NCBI RefSeq assembly: GCF_024228315.1
Contig: NZ_CP100454.1
Span: 2,170,001-2,234,000, forward strand
Direction: 5' to 3'
DNA: 64,000 bases
Source: Halomarina pelagica
GTDB lineage: Archaea > Halobacteriota > Halobacteria > Halobacteriales > Haloarculaceae
Part shown: positions 24,710 to 33,233 of the stretch, piece after piece
Position numbering within the stretch: the first letter of the stretch is position 1
How the letters are laid out: each line of letters opens with the position of its first letter
The notes under the pieces: model-generated
Databases searched by the model: none
The model's input: the letters and a program-made list of their open reading frames with translations, nothing else
Told to the model about the DNA's origin: nothing
Translations under genes and position numbers: made by a program

Positions 24710-26101
24710 CTACTCGACGGTCCCTTCGGCCTCGGCGTCCGCCTCGGCCGTCGCCTCCTCTTCCGTCCCCTCGTCGGTCTCTCCGTCTGTCCCCTCGGAC
24801 TCCTCCTCCTCCTCGTCTTCCTCGTCCTCGACGACGCGCAGTCCGCGGTTGTTCACGGCGTAGGGGTCCAGACCGACCTCCTGGAGGAACTGCTTGTACT
24901 CGCGCTCGCACTGCTCGGCGTTCTTCTGCTTGTCGCTCGCGCGGTCGCAGAGTTCGAGGAGGTCCTCGGGGACGTCGTTCTCGTGGACGATCCAGTGGTT
25001 GATGAGGTCGGACAGCCGGCGGATGGGGCTGGTGAAGTGGCCGTAGATCTCGAAGTTGAGCGCGTGGTGGCCGCCGAAGGGGTCGTTCATGTACTTCGCG
25101 CGGGGCATCACGCGCATCACGGCGCGCTGGATCTTGTGGAGCTGACGGCCGGGTGCCTGTTCGAGCGTGGCGTTGACCGCCTTGCGGGGATCGTCCCACG
25201 AGTCCCCCGGGATGTTCACGCCGTCGAGTTCCTGGATCTCCTTGAGCGCGCGGTCCCACTCCTGGGGCGTGGGCTGGGGGTGGACGCGGTACATCGCCTC
25301 GACGCCGCGCTGGAACATGAGCACGTGCGTGACGGCCTTGTTCGCCTTCAGCATGCACTCCTCGATGATGGTGTGCGCGCGGTCCCGGGAGGGGTTCAGG
25401 ACGAGCGAGCCGTCCTCCTTGCGCTGCTCGTGCATCCGATCCGCGAGTTCGAAGACGAGCGAGCACTCCTCGTGCAGCGGGGCGTCGGGGTCGTCGAGGC
25501 GGTTCTCCGCCTGCGTGTAGGTGAGCCGCTCGTCGCTCCGGATGACGGACTTGTAGATGTCGATGGACTCGTAGGAGAGCGTCTCGTCGTCGACGACCAT
25601 CTCGACGGTGTGCGCGAGCCGGTCCTCCTCGGGCACGAGCGAGCAGACGGTCTCCGCCAGGGCCGGCGGGAGCATGTGGATGGTGTACGCGGGGAGGTAG
25701 ACGGTGTTGCCGCGCTCGACGGCCTCCGCCCACATCTCGCTGCCCGGGTGGACGTAGTGGGTGACGTCGGCGATGTGGACCCAGAGGCGGTACGCGCCGT
25801 CCTCGCGCTCGATCGAGAGCGCGTCGTCGAAGTCCTGGGCGTCGATCGGGTCGGTCGTCCACGTCGTCAGGTCGCGGAGGTCCCGCCGGTCGCCGACCTC
25901 GTCCCGTATCTCCTGCTGGACGCCCTCGGTGCGCCGTTCGGCCTCCTCGAGCACTGTCGGCGGGAACGCGTCGCGGATGTCGAACTTCTCGAAGAGTTGT
26001 TCGCGCTTGTTCCGCAGGTGTCGCGCGAGTTCCTCGTCGATCTCGACCGGACCCTGGCCCTCGGCCGTCCCGGCCGCCGCCTGGTCCTGCTGACTGGTCA
26101 T
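24710..26101 (-). CDS. rnr: Ribonuclease R-type exoribonuclease (RNB domain only)
   Basis: A 3'-5' exoribonuclease of the RNase II/R family, 463 residues. The metal site DPIDAQDFDDALSIE, followed by WVHIADVTHYV and RRLSDLINHW, defines the RNB domain. Bacterial RNase R (about 800) also has cold-shock and S1 domains; both are missing here, as known for the haloarchaeal minimal form. The C-terminal 45 residues are a run of Asp/Glu with few other residues. It probably degrades RNA in place of the archaeal exosome, which haloarchaea lack; that is family knowledge. Confidence 0.93.
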   Translation of the reverse strand: MTSQQDQAAAGTAEGQGPVEIDEELARHLRNKREQLFEKFDIRDAFPPTVLEEAERRTEGVQQEIRDEVGDRRDLRDLTTWTTDPIDAQDFDDALSIEREDGAYRLWVHIADVTHYVHPGSEMWAEAVERGNTVYLPAYTIHMLPPALAETVCSLVPEEDRLAHTVEMVVDDETLSYESIDIYKSVIRSDERLTYTQAENRLDDPDAPLHEECSLVFELADRMHEQRKEDGSLVLNPSRDRAHTIIEECMLKANKAVTHVLMFQRGVEAMYRVHPQPTPQEWDRALKEIQELDGVNIPGDSWDDPRKAVNATLEQAPGRQLHKIQRAVMRVMPRAKYMNDPFGGHHALNFEIYGHFTSPIRRLSDLINHWIVHENDVPEDLLELCDRASDKQKNAEQCEREYKQFLQEVGLDPYAVNNRGLRVVEDEEDEEEEESEGTDGETDEGTEEEATAEADAEAEGTVE

Positions 26102-26163
26102 AGCCGGGTTAAGTGAAGAACGCAGTTAGTCGTATCGGGGACGACGAACCGGACGCGAACGCC

Positions 26164-26466
26164 TCACCGGCCGCGCTCCTCGAGCGACCCGTACCGCTCC
26201 TCGACGACCTCGTTGTACCGCCGGAGGAAGTCCCCTTGCCCCCGTCGCCCCTCCCGCTCGATGTCGACGAGCAGCGCCTCGAGTTCGTCGCGCGGTTGGT
26301 GACACAGCTCGCGATGACAGCGCTTACAGAGGTACTCGAACGTCTTCCCGCGGCGCGACCAGCGGTCGCCCTCCTTGTCGTACTCGCGCGCGGCGGATCG
26401 CTGGACGGTCTGGCCGCAGGCCACACAGACGACGCCGCCGTTCTCGCCCTTTCGCGTGCCCCACAT
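26164..26466 (-). CDS. Small haloarchaeal zinc-ribbon protein
   Basis: A 100-residue basic/acidic protein with two Cys pairs: VCVACGQ near residue 12 and YLCKRCHRELCHQ near residue 45, so one or two zinc sites. The C-terminal half is helical and Arg/Glu-rich (FLRRYNEVVEERYGSLEERGR). Similar uncharacterised proteins occur across haloarchaea. Start ATG 26466 (MWGTRKGENGG) is preferred; nine more codons are open upstream. Confidence 0.75.
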   Translation of the reverse strand: MWGTRKGENGGVVCVACGQTVQRSAAREYDKEGDRWSRRGKTFEYLCKRCHRELCHQPRDELEALLVDIEREGRRGQGDFLRRYNEVVEERYGSLEERGR

Positions 26467-26605
26467 CCTACCCGCCCCTTCGTTCGCTGTCACTTATCCC
26501 TTTTCGCTGGTATATGAGAGTGTGTCTGGTGCGTCCACGGAATCCCGTACCGCCGCCTCGCGGCACGTCGGGCGGTTTATCTTTCCGGCACCCGCACACC
26601 CCCTC

Positions 26606-27085
26606 ATGCAGGTCAAGTCCCGTCACCACCTCCGCAGCGACGAGATCGAGCGCGTGAAGGAGACGCTCGCCGACGGACTCGGCGTCGACCTCGACGGCGA
26701 CGCCTTCGAGCGCGTCGCGTTCGTCGACGACGACACCGACCTCGTCCTCGTCGACGGCGACCCCGTCGTCGTCTACTTCGACGACGAACCGTTCCTCACC
26801 GTCCGCGGGGCCAACGCGTTCCCCCCCGACCACCACGTCGTCACCGTGGACGCCGGCGCGGTCTCGTTCGTCTCCGACGGCGCGGACGTGATGCGCCCCG
26901 GCATCACCGAGGCGGACGAGGCCATCGAGGCGGGCGACCTGGTCGCCATCGCCGAGGAGACCCACGGGAAGGTGCTCGCCGTCGGGCGCGCGCTCGAGGA
27001 CGGCGACGACCTCACCGGGGACTCCGGGAAGGTGGTCGAGTCGCTCCACCACGTCGGCGACGAACTCTACAACGCCACCTTTTAG
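26606..27085 (+). CDS. PUA-domain RNA-binding protein
   Basis: A 159-residue archaeal PUA protein. The N-terminal pre-PUA half (MQVKSRHHLRSDEIERVKETL) is followed by VVTVDAGAVSFVSDGADVMRPGI, the canonical start of a PUA fold, and GDLVAIAEETHGKVLAVGRAL. Related archaeal proteins resemble the translation-associated MCT-1/Tma20 group and probably bind RNA or ribosomes. TTTATC around 26577-26583 lies about 26 nt before the ATG (leaderless). Confidence 0.9.
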   Translation: MQVKSRHHLRSDEIERVKETLADGLGVDLDGDAFERVAFVDDDTDLVLVDGDPVVVYFDDEPFLTVRGANAFPPDHHVVTVDAGAVSFVSDGADVMRPGITEADEAIEAGDLVAIAEETHGKVLAVGRALEDGDDLTGDSGKVVESLHHVGDELYNATF

Positions 27086-27086
27086 A

Positions 27087-27133
27087 ACGGGGTCCTCCCT
27101 CGCGGCGCTTCGCGCCGCTCGGTCGAACCCCGT
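27087..27133 (+). terminator. Structured element directly after the PUA gene
   Basis: Two bases after the TAG, ACGGGGT (27087-27093) pairs with ACCCCGT (27127-27133), enclosing an inner hairpin GCGGCGC-TTC-GCGCCGC (27102-27118). It is a strong nested stem-loop followed by an A-rich stretch (CAAAATC, CAAAAC). It may end or stabilise the PUA mRNA. Confidence 0.4.
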
Positions 27134-27739
27134 ACCAAAATCTGGACCAAAACTGCCGTGAGCGAGGCGTAACCGCGCCTCGCTCACGGTACATCACGGC
27201 CGCGAGCGAGCGATAGTGAGTGAGAAAAGGAGTGAGTGAGAAAAGAAGTGAGTGAGGAGGAGATCGATAGACGAGCCGTGCGGGACGGCGGACGCGGTTC
27301 GTCGCCAACGAAGCGAGTCCATCGGCGGACCGAAAGCGGAACCTCGCGCGCTCCCACCGAACCGCTCGCTCCGCTCGCGTCTCGGTTCCGCTCGTTCGGT
27401 TCCGAGGAGCGCGCACGTAGGGGGTCCCAATCGCTACTATCGGGTAGATCCGTGCCCGTATCGCAGGACGTGTTTCCCGTCGTCGAGCCGGATCGTCGCT
27501 CCGCGCCCCTCGTCTAACCCGTACCGAGGTCCGCACTGTGAGGCGCTTCGCGCCTCGCTCGCGGTCCGACACGGCGGCCTCTCCCGGTTGACCACCTCCG
27601 TCGAACAGTCGTACGGATCAGTTCGCCGTTGGTTCCCACGTCGCGTCCGCGTCGACGTTCTCGTCGGTAATCGCGACCGACGCGCTCCGTCCGACTCCCA
27701 CGCACGGTTTTATGTCCTCCCTCATTTGACGTTCGAGCG
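27134..27739. other. Gene-poor interval with inverted and tandem repeats
   Basis: No credible gene occurs in about 600 bases. A perfect 14-bp inverted repeat (27156-27169 with 27176-27189, loop of 6) is followed by a 16-bp tandem repeat at 27215-27257. The remainder is Arg/Ser-codon-like GC-rich sequence without start signals. The interval separates the PUA gene from the broken CopD-like gene. Confidence 0.5.
27215..27257. repeat. 16-bp tandem repeat, 2.7 copies
   Basis: AGTGAGTGAGAAAAGG (27215-27230) is followed by AGTGAGTGAGAAAAGA (27231-27246) and a partial third copy to 27257. It is too short and has no spacers, so it is not a CRISPR. It is purine-only on the plus strand apart from the T residues. 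Confidence 0.8.
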
Positions 27740-28210
27740 ATGGCTTCACCGATCCACCTCGCGATCCGCTGGCTGCACGTCCTCAGCATGGCGCTCCTGC
27801 TCGGCGGGGCCGTCCTCGCGTGGCTGTCTCTCCGGTAGGTCGGGGCGGCCGGCGGGGAGGTGGAACGACGAGAGCGGTACGGTGAGTACGCGGTCGCCGT
27901 CGCCGCGGGGTACGAACGGCTGTTCTGGGGGGCCGCCGGCGTCGCGGTGATGACCGGCGTGGGGAACCTGGGCGCGCTCGCGCCGGGTCTCCCGCCGAGC
28001 GACTCCGCGTGGGGGCTCGCCCTGACGGTGAAGCTCGCGGGCGTCCTCGGACTCCTCCTCGGGTCGGTTCCCCGGACGCTCCTCGTCGCCCGGTGCGACG
28101 CGGCAGGCACGGTCGGCGACGGGGTGCGGACGCTCCGACGGGGCTACGGCGCGACGGCGCTCTACCTGACGGGAGTGCTCGCGCTCGCGGAGGTGCTCGC
28201 GCATGGGTGA
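27740..28210 (+). pseudogene. CopD-like membrane protein gene with in-frame TAG
   Basis: ATG 27740 encodes MASPIHLAIRWLHVLSMALL and a first membrane helix with the conserved Trp-Leu-His of CopD-type proteins. TAG at 27836-27838 then interrupts the frame, which continues without any other stop to 28210 with three more helices (ERLFWGAAGVAVMTGVG, LTVKLAGVLGLLLGS, LYLTGVLALAEVLAHG). The full frame would give 156 codons. A GTG at 27860 could start the downstream part, but that would lose helix 1. It overlaps the next membrane gene by 8 nt. A nonsense mutation or sequencing error is likeliest. Confidence 0.65.
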
Positions 28211-28718
28211 GCACGCGCCCGACTCGCTCCTCGTCTGGGCGCTCGGTGCGTTTCACGCCGCGTTCCTGGTCGCGTCGCTCGTCGCGCTGCTCCACGTCAC
28301 CCTGTCGCTGGGCGACCTCCTCAGGGGGCTCGACACCGCTACGGGCCTGGCGCTCTATCTCGTCCTCTGGGCGACGACCTGGTGGACGGCGCGCGCCGTC
28401 CTCGCGCGGGCGACCGTCGGCGAGAGCGTCGACCGCCTCGCACTCGTCAAGCGGGGCGTCCTCTGGGGCGGCGTCGCCGGCGTCTGCTTCCTGCTCGCGC
28501 TCGTTCTCGTCGTCCTCGCCCCGCGGTTGCTCGTCGAGGGCGAGTTCGTCGCACTCGGCCTCGTGACGGGAATCGGCGTCGTGATCGCCCTCGTCGTCGG
28601 GGGCCTCGTCGGCGGCCTGTTCGCCCTGCTCGACCTCCTCCTGTTCCGGTTGGCGGGGTGGTCCCGGCGGGGGAGCGACGCGATCACCGACGACCCTGAA
28701 CGGCAGTCGTGCGACTGA
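28203..28718 (+). CDS. Haloarchaeal integral membrane protein
   Basis: A 171-residue protein with about four transmembrane helices (WALGAFHAAFLVASLVALLH, ATGLALYLVLWATTWWTA, and a C-terminal pair around VVIALVVGGLVGGLFALLDLLLF). It has a charged C-terminus. Its ATG lies within the end of the CopD-like frame, so the two were once, or are, translated together. I recognise no catalytic motif and the function is unknown. Confidence 0.75.
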   Translation: MGEHAPDSLLVWALGAFHAAFLVASLVALLHVTLSLGDLLRGLDTATGLALYLVLWATTWWTARAVLARATVGESVDRLALVKRGVLWGGVAGVCFLLALVLVVLAPRLLVEGEFVALGLVTGIGVVIALVVGGLVGGLFALLDLLLFRLAGWSRRGSDAITDDPERQSCD

Positions 28719-28766
28719 CGTACCGTCGAAGCGCGTCCCGGCGTGGTTCGCCGGCGTTGTCGCGAC

Positions 28767-29855
28767 TCACCCGTCCGGGTACGTCGGCAGCCGGGCCGAG
28801 CGCGCGCTCCCCTCGACGAACGGCAGGTCGACGGCGCGCGCCCCGCGCTCCTCGCCGTCGATCCGCACCGTGGGGTCGCCGTCGAAGTCGAACGGGACGT
28901 AGGCGAGCGCGATCGGCCCGCCGTGGCTCGGTCCCTCCGCGCCGCGGGTGACCTCGCCGACCGCCGAACCGTCCGAGAGGACGGCCGCGCCGGATTCGGG
29001 AACGGCGTCGCACGCGAGGCCGACGAGGCGCTTCGAGGGGCGTCCGCGGTTCTCGACGCGGGAGACGACCTCCTGGCCGACGTAACAGCCCTTCTCGAAG
29101 TCGAGGGCGTTGCGGACGCCCGCGACGTTGGGGACGCGACCGCGGAGTTCCGTCTCGTAGAGGGGGGTGCCGGCCTCGAGCGTGAGCGAGTCCCACGTCT
29201 CGTAGCCGAAGGGGACGGCGTTCATCCCGTGATTGACGAGGGTGTCGAACACCTCGGCGGCGGCGTCCGCGGCGCAGATCACCTCGTACCCCTCCTCGCC
29301 CGCGAGGCCGTCGCCCGCGATCACGGTGACGCCGGCGTCGCCCATCGACCCGCGGACGAAGGTGAGCGCGGGTTCCGGCGCGCCGGCGCGGTTGAGGACG
29401 CTCGCGATCTTCTCGGTCGCGCTCGGGCCGTGGACGCCGAAGACGGCGAGGTCGTCGGTCGCGACGCGGATCGAGACGTCCTGGATGAACGTCTTCCCGC
29501 GCCAGTCGTCGGCGATGGGGCCCGCGCGGTCGGGCGGGCAGAACAGGAGCAGGCGCTCCCCGGCGTTGTAGACGTAGAGGTCGGCCTCGATGCGGCCCTG
29601 CGGGTCGAGCAGGAGGCAGTACGCGCCGCGGCCGTCCTCGTCGGGGACGCGGTTCGAGACGGCGTTGTCGACGAACTCGACGCGGTCCTCGCCGGTCACC
29701 TCGACGACGCCGGAGCCGAGTTCGACGACGCCGACGCCGTTACGCACCGCGCGGTGGGTGCGCTCGGTGCGACCGTAGGTGGCGACGACGCGCCGTCCGC
29801 CGCGCTCGACGAACGCCGCGCCGTGGTCGGCGTGTACGTCCTCGATGACGGTCAT
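28767..29855 (-). CDS. ygfZ: YgfZ/GcvT-family folate-binding protein
   Basis: A 362-residue protein related to aminomethyltransferase GcvT. It carries the YgfZ signature KGCYVGQEVVSRVE around residue 258, whose Cys defines the YgfZ/IBA57 branch. YgfZ proteins help tetrahydrofolate-dependent assembly or repair of some iron-sulfur enzymes. There is no gcvH or gcvP neighbour, which argues against a glycine-cleavage role. The start ATG 29855 (MTVIEDVHADHGAAF) fits the family N-terminus. Confidence 0.88.
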   Translation of the reverse strand: MTVIEDVHADHGAAFVERGGRRVVATYGRTERTHRAVRNGVGVVELGSGVVEVTGEDRVEFVDNAVSNRVPDEDGRGAYCLLLDPQGRIEADLYVYNAGERLLLFCPPDRAGPIADDWRGKTFIQDVSIRVATDDLAVFGVHGPSATEKIASVLNRAGAPEPALTFVRGSMGDAGVTVIAGDGLAGEEGYEVICAADAAAEVFDTLVNHGMNAVPFGYETWDSLTLEAGTPLYETELRGRVPNVAGVRNALDFEKGCYVGQEVVSRVENRGRPSKRLVGLACDAVPESGAAVLSDGSAVGEVTRGAEGPSHGGPIALAYVPFDFDGDPTVRIDGEERGARAVDLPFVEGSARSARLPTYPDG

Positions 29856-29967
29856 GGCTCGTGATTGGCCGGGGTGGCAGATGACCCCTGCGGTCCTCGC
29901 GGGATCGCGCGTCGGTCGCCGTCCGGAGAGCGATACGTCTTCGACGGTCAGGGATCGTCGTTCGACG

Positions 29968-30264
29968 TCAGAAGGGGAGGCGCTCGCGGAGGCGCTCGAA
30001 CAGCGACGGCAGTTCGTCCTCGTCGCCGTCGGGGACGACGTGATCCGCCGGGACGAGCACCATCCGGTCGTTCGAACGGGTGGCAGTCTCGATTAGGCCG
30101 TCGGCCTTCAGCGCCGTCAGCGCCTCGTCGAGCGCGTCGATCTCGGCGTCGACGCGCGTGCGGAGTTCGAGGACGGTCATCCCCTCGCTCCCGCGCTCGA
30201 CGAGGGCGTCGAGCACCGCGACCTGCGTCTCGTCGCGGTTGCGGAACTCCCGCTTGGCACGCAT
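29968..30264 (-). CDS. DUF6432-type winged-helix protein
   Basis: A 98-residue haloarchaeal protein starting MRAKREFRNRDETQVAVLDAL, with a helix-turn-helix like stretch MTVLELRTRVDAEIDALDEAL and LKADGLIETATRSNDRMVLVP as the wing. I recognise the pattern as DUF6432. It could bind DNA, but no target is evident. It is divergent from the DUF7093-type gene, sharing an 87-bp promoter region. The ATG at 30264 was preferred to distant upstream starts that would run through that region. Confidence 0.78.
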   Translation of the reverse strand: MRAKREFRNRDETQVAVLDALVERGSEGMTVLELRTRVDAEIDALDEALTALKADGLIETATRSNDRMVLVPADHVVPDGDEDELPSLFERLRERLPF

Positions 30265-30351
30265 AGCCGTCGGTAGCACGCGACGACCCTTAACGTGTAC
30301 CCCCGCGCGGCGGACAGTACGCTTATGGTTCGGACGCGGTAGTTCCCCACA

Positions 30352-31083
30352 ATGGCTCTCACATGTTCGCTCCTCGGACACGAGTTCGGCGACCCCGAAC
30401 TGGCGCGCGAGCGCGAAGAGCGCGGGAGCGAGGTCATCACGTCGGTCCGCGAGGTGGTCGTCTGCGAGCGCTGCGGCGCGGAGCGCGTGCTCTCGGAGAA
30501 CACCGAGATCGCCGCCGTCGTCGACGAGGACGAGGTCGACCTCGCGCCGCCGGTCGGTTCGGACGCGACCGACGAGGTGGGTGCAGCGGCCGACGAGGCG
30601 GACGCCGCGACCGACGACTCCGACGCGGACGCCGCGACCGACGACGAGGACGCCTTCGACCTCGAGGAGACGCCCGACCCGGCGGAGGAGGACGCGATCA
30701 TCCTGACCGACGGTCCCGACGAGCGCGAGTACGGCGAGTGGCCGACCGAGGCGGGGTACGACTACCGGCCCTGGAACCCCGACGAACTCCTGAGCGGACC
30801 GGACGACGGCGATCCCTCCGGTCCGACCGTCGCGGAGGCGGTCGGGTCCGACCTCGACGGGTCGGCGGCCGGCGCGTCCGACGCGGACGGCGTAGACGAC
30901 GCGGCTGGCGATCTCGACGCCGGCGTCGAACCGGCGGCCGAGCCCGCGTCCGCGCGCGACGCGACGTACGCCTGTGGGTCGTGTGGCTACACCGTCGAGG
31001 CGTTCAGGACCTCCCTCAGGCGGGGCGACGCCTGCCCGTCCTGTCGACGGGGGTACCTCCGCGACGCTGAACGGAATCACTAA
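30352..31083 (+). CDS. DUF7093-type protein with split zinc ribbon
   Basis: A 243-residue haloarchaeal protein. The N-terminus MALTCSLLGHEFGDPE with VVCERCGAERVLSENTE forms one Cys cluster, and the C-terminus YACGSCGYTVEAF with ACPSCRRGYL forms a full zinc ribbon. Between them about 130 residues are Asp/Ala/Glu-rich and probably disordered. The pattern matches DUF7093. The function is unknown. Confidence 0.78.
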   Translation: MALTCSLLGHEFGDPELAREREERGSEVITSVREVVVCERCGAERVLSENTEIAAVVDEDEVDLAPPVGSDATDEVGAAADEADAATDDSDADAATDDEDAFDLEETPDPAEEDAIILTDGPDEREYGEWPTEAGYDYRPWNPDELLSGPDDGDPSGPTVAEAVGSDLDGSAAGASDADGVDDAAGDLDAGVEPAAEPASARDATYACGSCGYTVEAFRTSLRRGDACPSCRRGYLRDAERNH

Positions 31084-31108
31084 ACCTTCCCTCGCCCACC
31101 ACACATGC

Positions 31109-31489
31109 ATGCGTGAGTACAAGATGCGCCGGGGCGAGCACCTCGAGGAACGCGTCCCCGACATGAAGGCGAAGATCGAGGAGATGTTCGGCCCCATCAC
31201 GGGGACCGAGGAGTACAAGGGGAGCGACCTCTACGTCGTCGGCGAGCCGTCGAATCCAGTGTTCGAACGCATCGTCGCAGGGGCGGTTGCCTACAGCGGC
31301 AAGAAGGACACGCTCGCAGTCGAGTTCGAGGAGGCCGACCCGACCGAACTCTCGCCGGACGACCTCGAAGCCGCGGGCGAGGCGGTCTCGCTCAAGAACG
31401 ACTTCCTCCTCGAGTGCACGGGCCGCGACGCGAAGAGCCGACGGGAGTCGATGAAGAACGCCGTCCAGGACGACGCGCCCGACGTCTAG
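31109..31489 (+). CDS. DUF5611-type haloarchaeal protein
   Basis: A 126-residue soluble protein starting MREYKMRRGEHLEERVPDMK, with an alpha/beta body (DLYVVGEPSNPVFERIVAGAV, then DTLAVEFEEADPTEL) and a C-terminal LECTGRDAKSRRESMKNAV. It matches the DUF5611 pattern. Its stop codon TAG is shared, as the palindrome CTAG, with the convergent ABC permease. Start ATG 31109; ATG 31124 is an alternative. Confidence 0.78.
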   Translation: MREYKMRRGEHLEERVPDMKAKIEEMFGPITGTEEYKGSDLYVVGEPSNPVFERIVAGAVAYSGKKDTLAVEFEEADPTELSPDDLEAAGEAVSLKNDFLLECTGRDAKSRRESMKNAVQDDAPDV

Positions 31490-32271
31490 TCTACCAGTCC
31501 GTATCCCTTCTCGAAGAGGTAGACGTCGAACAGCAACACGGCGAGTGTCAGCGCCGTCAGGACGGCCAGCGAGAGGTTCGGGTCGAGTTCCGCGTAGCCG
31601 AGGACGCCGTACTGCACGCCGTCGACCATGTAGACGAGCGGATCGAGCAGCGAGAGGGTCCGGAACGGCTCGGGGAGGACCGACAGCGAGTAGAACACCC
31701 CGCCGAAGAACACCAGCGGCCGGAGGATGAACTGGGTGAGCACGGTCAGGTAGTCGAAGTCGCGCGCCCAGAGGCCGCCGATGACGCCCAGCCCCGCGAA
31801 CAGCGTCGGGACGACGACGGCGAACGCGAGCAGGTAGAACGGCCTCGCGGGGACGACCGGCGCGAACAGGTAGCCGACGGCGTAGATGAGTATCCCGACG
31901 AGCAGGCCGCGCAGCGCGCTGGAGAGGACGTACGCGAGCACCATCGACGTGTACGACAGCGGCGAGGTGAGCGTCTCGTGGATGTACTCGTTCCAGCGGC
32001 CGTGGAAGATGGAGAACGAGGCGTTCTCGAAGGCGTTCGAGACGATCCCGAGGACGACCAGACCGGGCAGGACGAACTCGACGTAGCCGAAGTCGCCGCT
32101 CACGCCCGAGAGCCGCGAGCCGAGGATGACGCCGAACACGGAGAAGTAGAGCACGTTGGTGATCACCGGCGGGAGGAACGTGTTGCGCGGCCGGCGGACG
32201 AACCGCAGGATCTCGCGGCGCAGCAGCGACCGGAACCCGGTCGTCGAGAGGCCGCCGACGAGCGAACTCAC
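31486..32271 (-). CDS. ABC-2 type transporter permease
   Basis: A 261-residue membrane subunit with six helices. The N-terminal cytosolic segment REILRFVRRPRNTFLPPVITNVLYFSVFG and the central LTSPLSYTSMVLAYVLSSALRG are typical of ABC-2 exporters such as daunorubicin/NodJ-type permeases. Its ATG overlaps the stop of the ATPase gene by 4 nt, so the two form a two-gene exporter. The substrate is unknown. Confidence 0.9.
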   Translation of the reverse strand: MSSLVGGLSTTGFRSLLRREILRFVRRPRNTFLPPVITNVLYFSVFGVILGSRLSGVSGDFGYVEFVLPGLVVLGIVSNAFENASFSIFHGRWNEYIHETLTSPLSYTSMVLAYVLSSALRGLLVGILIYAVGYLFAPVVPARPFYLLAFAVVVPTLFAGLGVIGGLWARDFDYLTVLTQFILRPLVFFGGVFYSLSVLPEPFRTLSLLDPLVYMVDGVQYGVLGYAELDPNLSLAVLTALTLAVLLFDVYLFEKGYGLVD

Positions 32272-33233
32272 GCGATCACCTCCGCGCCCGCCTCGGCCTC
32301 CTCGCGCCCCTCGTCGCCGTCACCGCCGGTGAGTTCGACGAACACCTCCTCCAGGGAGGCGCGGCGGATGCTCACGTCCACGACGCGCTCGCCGGCGCGG
32401 TCCAGGTCGCGGAGCACGTCCGGCGCGAGGCGGCCCGCGCCGGTCGCGCGGAGGCGGATCGTGTCGCCCTCGACCCGCACGCCCGCCACGTCCTCGTAGT
32501 CGAACGCGGGGAGCGCGGTCGGCTCCGACGCGAGCGTGACCTCGAGTTCGTCGGTGCTGCGCGACCTGAGGTCGTCGGGCGTCGCCACCTCCACGCGCCG
32601 GCCGTCGTCGACGATCGCGACGCGGTCGCAGAGGCGCTCGGCCTCCTCGATGTAGTGGGTGGTGAGGAGGATCGTCGTCCCCTCGTCGTTGAGCCGCCGG
32701 ACGAGGTCCCAGAGGTCACGCCTGAGTTCCACGTCCACGCCCGCGGTCGGCTCGTCGAGGATGAGCAGGTCGGGATCCGAGACGAGCGCCCGGGCGATCA
32801 CGAACCGGCGCTTCATCCCGCCGGAGAGCCAGTCGAAGCGGGTGTCGCGCTTGTCGTAGATGCCGACGGTCCGCAGGGCCTCCTCCGCGCGCCGTCGGGC
32901 CTCCTTCCGCGGGACGCCGTGGTACCCCGCCTTGTGCTCGAGCACCTCGACGATGGGGAAGAACCGATCGACGTTGAACTCCTGGGGGGCGAGGCCGATG
33001 GCGTCGCGCGCCCGCTGGTACTCCGACTCGACGTCGTAGCCGAACACCTCGGCGGTGCCGCCCGTCTTGCGCGCGAGGCCGACGAGGACGTTGATGAACG
33101 TCGTCTTGCCCGCGCCGTTGGGACCGAGCAGGCCGAAGAACTCGCCCTCCTCGACGTCGATCGAGAGCCCATCGAGCGCCCGAACGTCGCCGTACTCCTT
33201 GTGGAGGTCGCGGACACGGATGGCCTGTGTCAT
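32268..33233 (-). CDS. ABC-2 type exporter ATPase
   Basis: A 321-residue DrrA-like ATPase. Walker A is GPNGAGKT, the signature is WLSGGMKRRF, and Walker B is LLILDEPTAGVD, with switch His in LLTTHYIEEAE. The C-terminal 90 residues form the small DrrA-type domain (SIRRASLEEVFVELTGG). Start ATG 33233 (MTQAIRVRDLHKEYG); the upstream in-frame stretch to 33296 is not conserved-looking. It pairs with the permease just downstream. Confidence 0.93.
   Translation of the reverse strand: MTQAIRVRDLHKEYGDVRALDGLSIDVEEGEFFGLLGPNGAGKTTFINVLVGLARKTGGTAEVFGYDVESEYQRARDAIGLAPQEFNVDRFFPIVEVLEHKAGYHGVPRKEARRRAEEALRTVGIYDKRDTRFDWLSGGMKRRFVIARALVSDPDLLILDEPTAGVDVELRRDLWDLVRRLNDEGTTILLTTHYIEEAERLCDRVAIVDDGRRVEVATPDDLRSRSTDELEVTLASEPTALPAFDYEDVAGVRVEGDTIRLRATGAGRLAPDVLRDLDRAGERVVDVSIRRASLEEVFVELTGGDGDEGREEAEAGAEVIA

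Noticed and set aside
27215-27257. Possible CRISPR array
   Set aside because: Units of 16 bp are directly joined with no spacers and fewer than three copies; no cas gene is present.
27836-27838. TAG read as pyrrolysine or another recoded residue in the CopD-like gene
   Set aside because: TAG ends several good genes here (tuf, the DUF5611 gene, the helicase), no pyrrolysine genes are seen, and no structure follows the codon. Mutation or error is simpler, though readthrough stays open as a test.
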